Shown here in pieces: positions 59,847 to 64,000 of a stretch of 64,000 nt of DNA. Numbering within the stretch: position 1 is the stretch's first letter; every line of letters starts with the position of its first letter. A program made the translations under genes and the position numbers. The stretch lies in contig NZ_JOFT01000012.1 of the NCBI RefSeq assembly GCF_000725805.1, positions 248,001 to 312,000 on the forward strand, given 5' to 3'. The stretch comes from Streptomyces xanthophaeus. GTDB lineage: Bacteria; Actinomycetota; Actinomycetes; Streptomycetales; Streptomycetaceae. Below the pieces are notes generated by a model. It made no database searches and had not been told where the DNA came from. It worked only from the letters and a program-made list of their open reading frames with translations.

Positions 59847-62254
59847 TGGAAGCGGTGCAGCGCCGCCGGGTCACCGTCCGGGGCGTGGTGCAGGGCGTCG
59901 GGTTCCGGCCCTACGTCTACACCCGCGCCATCGGGCTCGGCCTCGCCGGGCACGTGACGAACACCCCGGAGGGCGTCGTCGCCGAGGTCGAGGGGGCCCT
60001 CGCGGCCGTCTCGGAATTCTGCGACCGGCTCGCGGCGGACGCGCCCCCGCTGGCGGTGGTGGACACCGTCGACCACTGCGAGGTGCCCCTCGCGGGAGGC
60101 TCCGGCTTCACCATCGTCGCCTCCCGCACCGGTGGGCTCGCCCGCACCCTGGTCTCCCCGGACGTGGCCACCTGCGCCGACTGCCTCGCCGAGCTGACCG
60201 ACCCGGCCGACCGCCGCCACCGGCACCCGTTCATCACCTGCACGCACTGCGGGCCGCGGTTCACCATCGTCACCGGCCTGCCGTACGACCGCGCCCACAC
60301 CACCATGGCCCGCTTCCCGATGTGCGCGGACTGCGCCCGCGAGTACGCCGACCCGGCCGACCGCCGCTTCCACGCCCAGCCCGTCGCCTGCCCGGACTGC
60401 GGACCCCGGCTGCGCCTGCTCACCGGCCACCCGCCGCGCGAGGCCGCACCCGGCACCGACCCGGTCGCCGAAGCCCGCCGGCTGCTCGCCGCCGGGGCGG
60501 TCCTGGCCGTCAAGGGGCTCGGGGGCTACCACCTCGCCTGCGACGCGGGCCGCCCGGACGCCGTGGCGGAGCTGCGCCGCCGCAAGGGCCGCGGGGACAA
60601 GCCGTTCGCCCTGATGGCCCGTGAACCCGCCGACATCGAGCACCTGGTGCACCTCGGGCCCGAGGAACGCGGCCTGCTCACCGGCGCCGTCCGGCCCATC
60701 GTGCTGCTGCGCCGCCGCGCCGGGGCCGCGGGCGCGGGCGTGGGCGTGGCCGAGGCGATCGCCCCGCGCTGCCCCGACCTCGGCGTGATGCTCCCGTACA
60801 CCCCCGTCCACCACCTGCTGCTGGGGCTGCCAGGGGACCCGCCCGGTCCCCGGCTGCTCGTGATGACCAGCGGCAACCTCGCGGGGGAGCCCATCGTCAC
60901 CGACGACGGCGAGGCCCTGGACCGGCTCGCGGGCCTCGCCGACGCCTGGCTCACCCACGACCGCCCGATCCACGTGCCCTGTGACGACTCCGTCGTACGG
61001 GTGTGCGACGGCGAACCGCTGACCGTACGGCGCTCGCGCGGCTACGCCCCGCTGCCGGTCGCCCTTCCGCTGCCGGTCCCCGCGAGCCTGGCCGCCGGGG
61101 GAGACCTGAAGAACACCTTCTGCCTCGGCGAGGGACGGCGGGCCTGGCTGTCCGCGCACATCGGCGACATGGACGACCTGGCCACGCAGTACGCCTTCGA
61201 ACGCGCCGAACAGCAGCTGGAGTCCATCACCGGAGTCACACCCGCCCTGCTGGCCGCCGACCGGCACCCCGGATACCGTTCCGGCGCCTGGGCCCGGCGC
61301 AGCGCGGGAGCCCGGCCGCTGGTGCGCGTCCAGCACCACCACGCGCACATCGCCTCGGCGATGGCCGAACACGGCCTGGACGGCAGCCGGCCGGTGATCG
61401 GCGTCGCCTTCGACGGCACCGGCTACGGCGACGACGGCGCGGTGTGGGGCGGGGAGTTCCTCCTCGCGGACTACACCGGATACACCCGCTTCGCCCACCT
61501 CGCGTACGTCCCCCTGCCGGGCGGCGACGCCGCCGTGCACCGGCCCTACCGCATGGCGCTGTCCCACCTGCGCGCCGCGGGCATCGACTGGCTGCCGGGC
61601 CTGCCCCCTGCGGACGCCTGCCCGCCCGACGAACTGCGGGTGCTGGCGCGCCAGCTGGACCGCGACCTGAACTGCGTCCCCACCTCCAGCATGGGCCGGC
61701 TCTTCGACGCGGTCTCCTCGCTGGCCGGCATCTGCCACCACGCGGGCTACGAGGCCCAGGCGGCGATCGAGCTGGAGGGTGCCGCCGTCGCCGCGCCGGA
61801 GACGGGTCCCGGCTACGCCTTCGCCCTGCGCGTGCCGGCACCCTCATCCTCCGGCGGGGGCGCGGTATCGGCCCCGGTCACCGCGGACCCCGCGCCCGTA
61901 CTGGCCGCCGTGGTGGCCGACGTACGCGCGGGCGTGGATCCCGTACGGATCGCCGCCCGCTTCCACGCCTCCGTCGCCGCGCTCGTCGTCGAGCTCTGCG
62001 TGCTCGCGCGCGAGCGGCACGGCCCGGACACCGTCGCCCTCACCGGCGGGGTGTTCGCCAACGCCCTGCTCTCCTCCGCGTGCGCCCGCATCCTGCGCGG
62101 GCAGGGCTTCACCGTCCTGCGCCACCGCAACGTCCCGCCCAACGACGGCGGGCTGTCGCTCGGCCAGCTCATGGTGGCGGCGGCCCGAGCCACCGGACAC
62201 CACCCACAGCAAGGAGAAGCCCATGTGCCTGGCGGTACCCGGCAGAGTGCTTGA
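59846..62254 (+). CDS. hypF: Carbamoyltransferase HypF
   Basis: The 802-residue protein has the usual four parts. They are an acylphosphatase (VRGVVQGVGFRPYVY), zinc fingers (CADCLAEL...CTHCGPRF; CADCAREY...CPDCGPRL), a YrdC-like domain (VLAVKGLGGYHLACDAG; KRKGRGDKPFALM-like segment), and a Kae1-like domain (VQHHHAHIASAMAEH; VIGVAFDGTGYGDDGAVWGG). It makes thiocarbamate on HypE, the precursor of the cyanide ligands. It reads from 59846, overlapping hypB by 1 nt, and overlaps hypC by 32 nt at its 3' end. Confidence 0.96.
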
Positions 62255-62615
62255 CATCGGGGAGAGGGACGGCACCCGCATGGCTACCGTCGACTTCGGC
62301 GGCGTGCAGAAGGAGGTGTGCCTGGAGTACCTCCCGGACCTCCAGGTCGGCGAGTACGCCATCGTCCACGTGGGATTCGCCCTCCAGCGCCTCGACGAGG
62401 AGTCGGCCCGGCAGACCCTCGAACTGTTCGCCCAACTCGGCATGCTCCAGGAGGAGTTCGGCGACCCCTGGGAGCAGGCCGCCGCGGCCGGCGGCGCCCC
62501 CTGGCCCTTCGCGGACGACCCGGCCGACCCGGCCGACCCGGCCGGCCAGGCCGAGGCCGCGCCGTCGACGGAAGCACAGCAGGCGCAGGCACGGCAGGAG
62601 GAAGTGCAGCAGTGA
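62223..62615 (+). CDS. hypC: Hydrogenase chaperone HypC, long C-terminal tail
   Basis: The 130-residue protein begins [17 protein letters not shown], with Cys2 essential for iron and large-subunit contact. Conserved [20 protein letters not shown] follows. The conserved HypC core is about 80-90 residues; here a further 40 residues are low in complexity ([20 protein letters not shown]). The start is inside the 3' end of hypF, and the stop overlaps hypD (GTGA). Confidence 0.93.
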   Translation: MCLAVPGRVLDIGERDGTRMATVDFGGVQKEVCLEYLPDLQVGEYAIVHVGFALQRLDEESARQTLELFAQLGMLQEEFGDPWEQAAAAGGAPWPFADDPADPADPAGQAEAAPSTEAQQAQARQEEVQQ

Positions 62616-63805
62616 AGTACATCGACGAATTCCAGGACCCCGCCCTCGCCCGCCGGCTGCTCGACGACATCCACGCCACCGTGACCCGCCCCTGGGCCCT
62701 GATGGAGGTCTGCGGCGGCCAGACCCACACCATCATCCGGCACGGGATCGACCAACTCCTGCCGGAACAGGTGGAGTTGATCCACGGTCCGGGCTGTCCG
62801 GTGTGCGTCACCCCGCTGGAGGTCATCGACAAGGCACTGGAGATCGCCTCCCGCCCCGACGTGATCTTCTGTTCCTTCGGGGACATGCTGCGCGTCCCCG
62901 GCACCGGCCGCGACCTCTTCCAGGTGCGCAGCGAGGGCGGCGACGTCCGCGTCGTCTACTCCCCGCTCGACGCCCTGAAGATCGCCCAGCAGAACCCGCA
63001 GCGCCAGGTGGTCTTCTTCGGCATCGGCTTCGAGACCACCGCGCCGCCCAACGCCATGACGGTGTACCAGGCTAAGAAGCTGGGCATCGCCAACTTCAGC
63101 CTGCTGGTGTCCCACGTACGGGTGCCCCCGGCGATCGAGGCGATCATGCAGTCGCCGAGCTGCCGGGTCCAGGGCTTCCTCGCCGCCGGGCACGTGTGCA
63201 GCGTCATGGGCATGGGGGAGTACCCGGAGCTGGCGGCGCGCCACCGGGTGCCGATCGTCGTGACGGGATTCGAGCCGCTGGACATCCTGGAGGGTGTACG
63301 GCGGGCCGTGCACCAGCTGGAACGCGGCGAGCACACCGTCGACAACGCCTACGCGCGCGCCGTCCGCCCGGAGGGCAACCCGGCGGCCCTCGCCATGCTG
63401 GAGGACGTCTTCGAGGTCACCGACCGGGCCTGGCGCGGCATCGGCGTCATCCCCGACAGCGGGTGGCGGCTGTCCCCCCGCTACCGGGAGTTCGACGCCG
63501 AGCACCGCTTCTCGGTGACCGGCATCAAGACGCTGGAGCCGGCCGAGTGCCGCAGCGGCGAGGTGCTCCAGGGGCTCCTCAAGCCGAACGAGTGCGAGGC
63601 CTTCGGCACGCTGTGCACCCCGCGCAACCCGCTGGGCGCCACCATGGTCTCCAGCGAGGGGGCCTGCGCCGCGTACTACCTCTACCGGCGCCTGGAGCTG
63701 GAGCCCGCCCGGACGGCGCCGGCCGCACAGAGCGCCCCCGCACAGACCGACCCGGCCGCACAGACCGCCCCGACCGCGCCGCTGGAGGCGAGCCCCGTTG
63801 CCTGA
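62612..63805 (+). CDS. hypD: Fe-(CN)2CO assembly protein HypD
   Basis: The 397-residue protein carries the conserved blocks [51 protein letters not shown] and SRYRE-like ECEAFGTLC...[15 protein letters not shown]. The last holds the [4Fe-4S] cysteines. HypD is the scaffold on which iron receives its cyanide and CO ligands, together with HypC and HypE. A GTG at 62612 overlaps hypC. The final 25 residues are a low-complexity Thr/Ala/Pro/Gln tail. Confidence 0.95.
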   Translation: MKYIDEFQDPALARRLLDDIHATVTRPWALMEVCGGQTHTIIRHGIDQLLPEQVELIHGPGCPVCVTPLEVIDKALEIASRPDVIFCSFGDMLRVPGTGRDLFQVRSEGGDVRVVYSPLDALKIAQQNPQRQVVFFGIGFETTAPPNAMTVYQAKKLGIANFSLLVSHVRVPPAIEAIMQSPSCRVQGFLAAGHVCSVMGMGEYPELAARHRVPIVVTGFEPLDILEGVRRAVHQLERGEHTVDNAYARAVRPEGNPAALAMLEDVFEVTDRAWRGIGVIPDSGWRLSPRYREFDAEHRFSVTGIKTLEPAECRSGEVLQGLLKPNECEAFGTLCTPRNPLGATMVSSEGACAAYYLYRRLELEPARTAPAAQSAPAQTDPAAQTAPTAPLEASPVA

Positions 63806-64000
63806 CACCGCACTGGACATCACGGGCTGGACCTGTCCGGCCCCGCTGCGCGACCGGCCCCGGGTGGTCATGGGCCACGGCGGCGGGGGCGCCCTCTCCG
63901 CCGAACTCGTCGAGCACCTCTTCGCGCCCGCCTTCGGCGGTGACGTGCTGGCCCAGCTCGGGGACTCCGCCGCCGTCACCCTGGGCGGGGTACGGCTGGC
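63798..64000 (+). CDS. hypE: Carbamoyl-dehydratase HypE, partial at window end
   Basis: The first 67 residues are visible: after a short lead comes [20 protein letters not shown], the HypE N-terminus, with [17 protein letters not shown] following. HypE converts thiocarbamate to thiocyanate for HypD. The TTG at 63798 has GGAGG about 9 nt upstream and overlaps hypD's end by 8 nt. The gene continues beyond 64000. Confidence 0.9.
   Translation, partial: MPDTALDITGWTCPAPLRDRPRVVMGHGGGGALSAELVEHLFAPAFGGDVLAQLGDSAAVTLGGVRL

Overview
The window reads as a Streptomyces-type actinomycete chromosome segment. It has very high GC, third-codon-position GC bias, many GTG/TTG starts, 4-nt stop/start overlaps, GC-rich hairpin terminators without T-runs, and gene families typical of the genus: NarL-type two-component pairs, a SigB/F-type sigma factor, ABC sugar importers lacking their own ATPase, an IucA/IucC pair and a high-affinity [NiFe] hydrogenase. 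No rRNA, tRNA, transposase or integrase was seen.

Region 1 (1-7076) is a sugar-utilisation locus. It holds a cytoplasmic GH35 beta-galactosidase, a secreted GH43 protein of exo-beta-1,3-galactanase type with a CBM13 domain, and a divergent binding-protein/permease/permease ABC importer. Two copies of a TGTTTACGTAAACA-type operator lie between the divergent genes, one in front of each. The likely flow is polymer cleavage outside, import, then intracellular beta-galactosidase. Region 2 (7077-8231) is a gene-poor scar with a two-repeat type I-E CRISPR remnant (61-bp period) and a truncated VOC protein.

Region 3 (8307-14786) has an ABC exporter whose promoter has MerR-type geometry (19-bp spacer) and appears leaderless. 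Next comes an unusual trio: an adenylation domain fused to membrane helices, a GNAT/ATP-grasp fusion, and a DUF350 membrane protein. This trio is the best candidate here for an undescribed biosynthetic or membrane-modification system. Region 4 (14806-23061) holds an acyltransferase, an alpha/beta hydrolase, a two-component pair, an AEC carrier, small unknown genes and a secreted trypsin-like protease.

Region 5 (23102-31904) has an FAD oxidoreductase, a P450, a methyltransferase, two divergent IucA/IucC siderophore synthetases and a GntR regulator. Region 6 (31404-41203) has a winged-helix regulator divergent from a SigB/F-type sigma factor, a glycine-betaine ABC transporter (ATPase plus permease/binding-protein fusion), and an MMPL transporter divergent from a two-component pair. 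Region 7 (41276-48260) has a Ser/Thr kinase/WD40 membrane receptor and a secreted GH31 enzyme with carbohydrate-binding domains.

Region 8 (48456-64000, running off the end) is a LysR gene followed by a hydrogenase cluster: hypX, small and large subunits of an actinobacterial group 1h-type enzyme, four poorly characterised coupled genes, a maturation protease, a 34-residue microprotein and hypA-B-F-C-D-E. Almost every junction overlaps. A hairpin that would cover the hypA ribosome binding site divides the structural half from the Hyp half.
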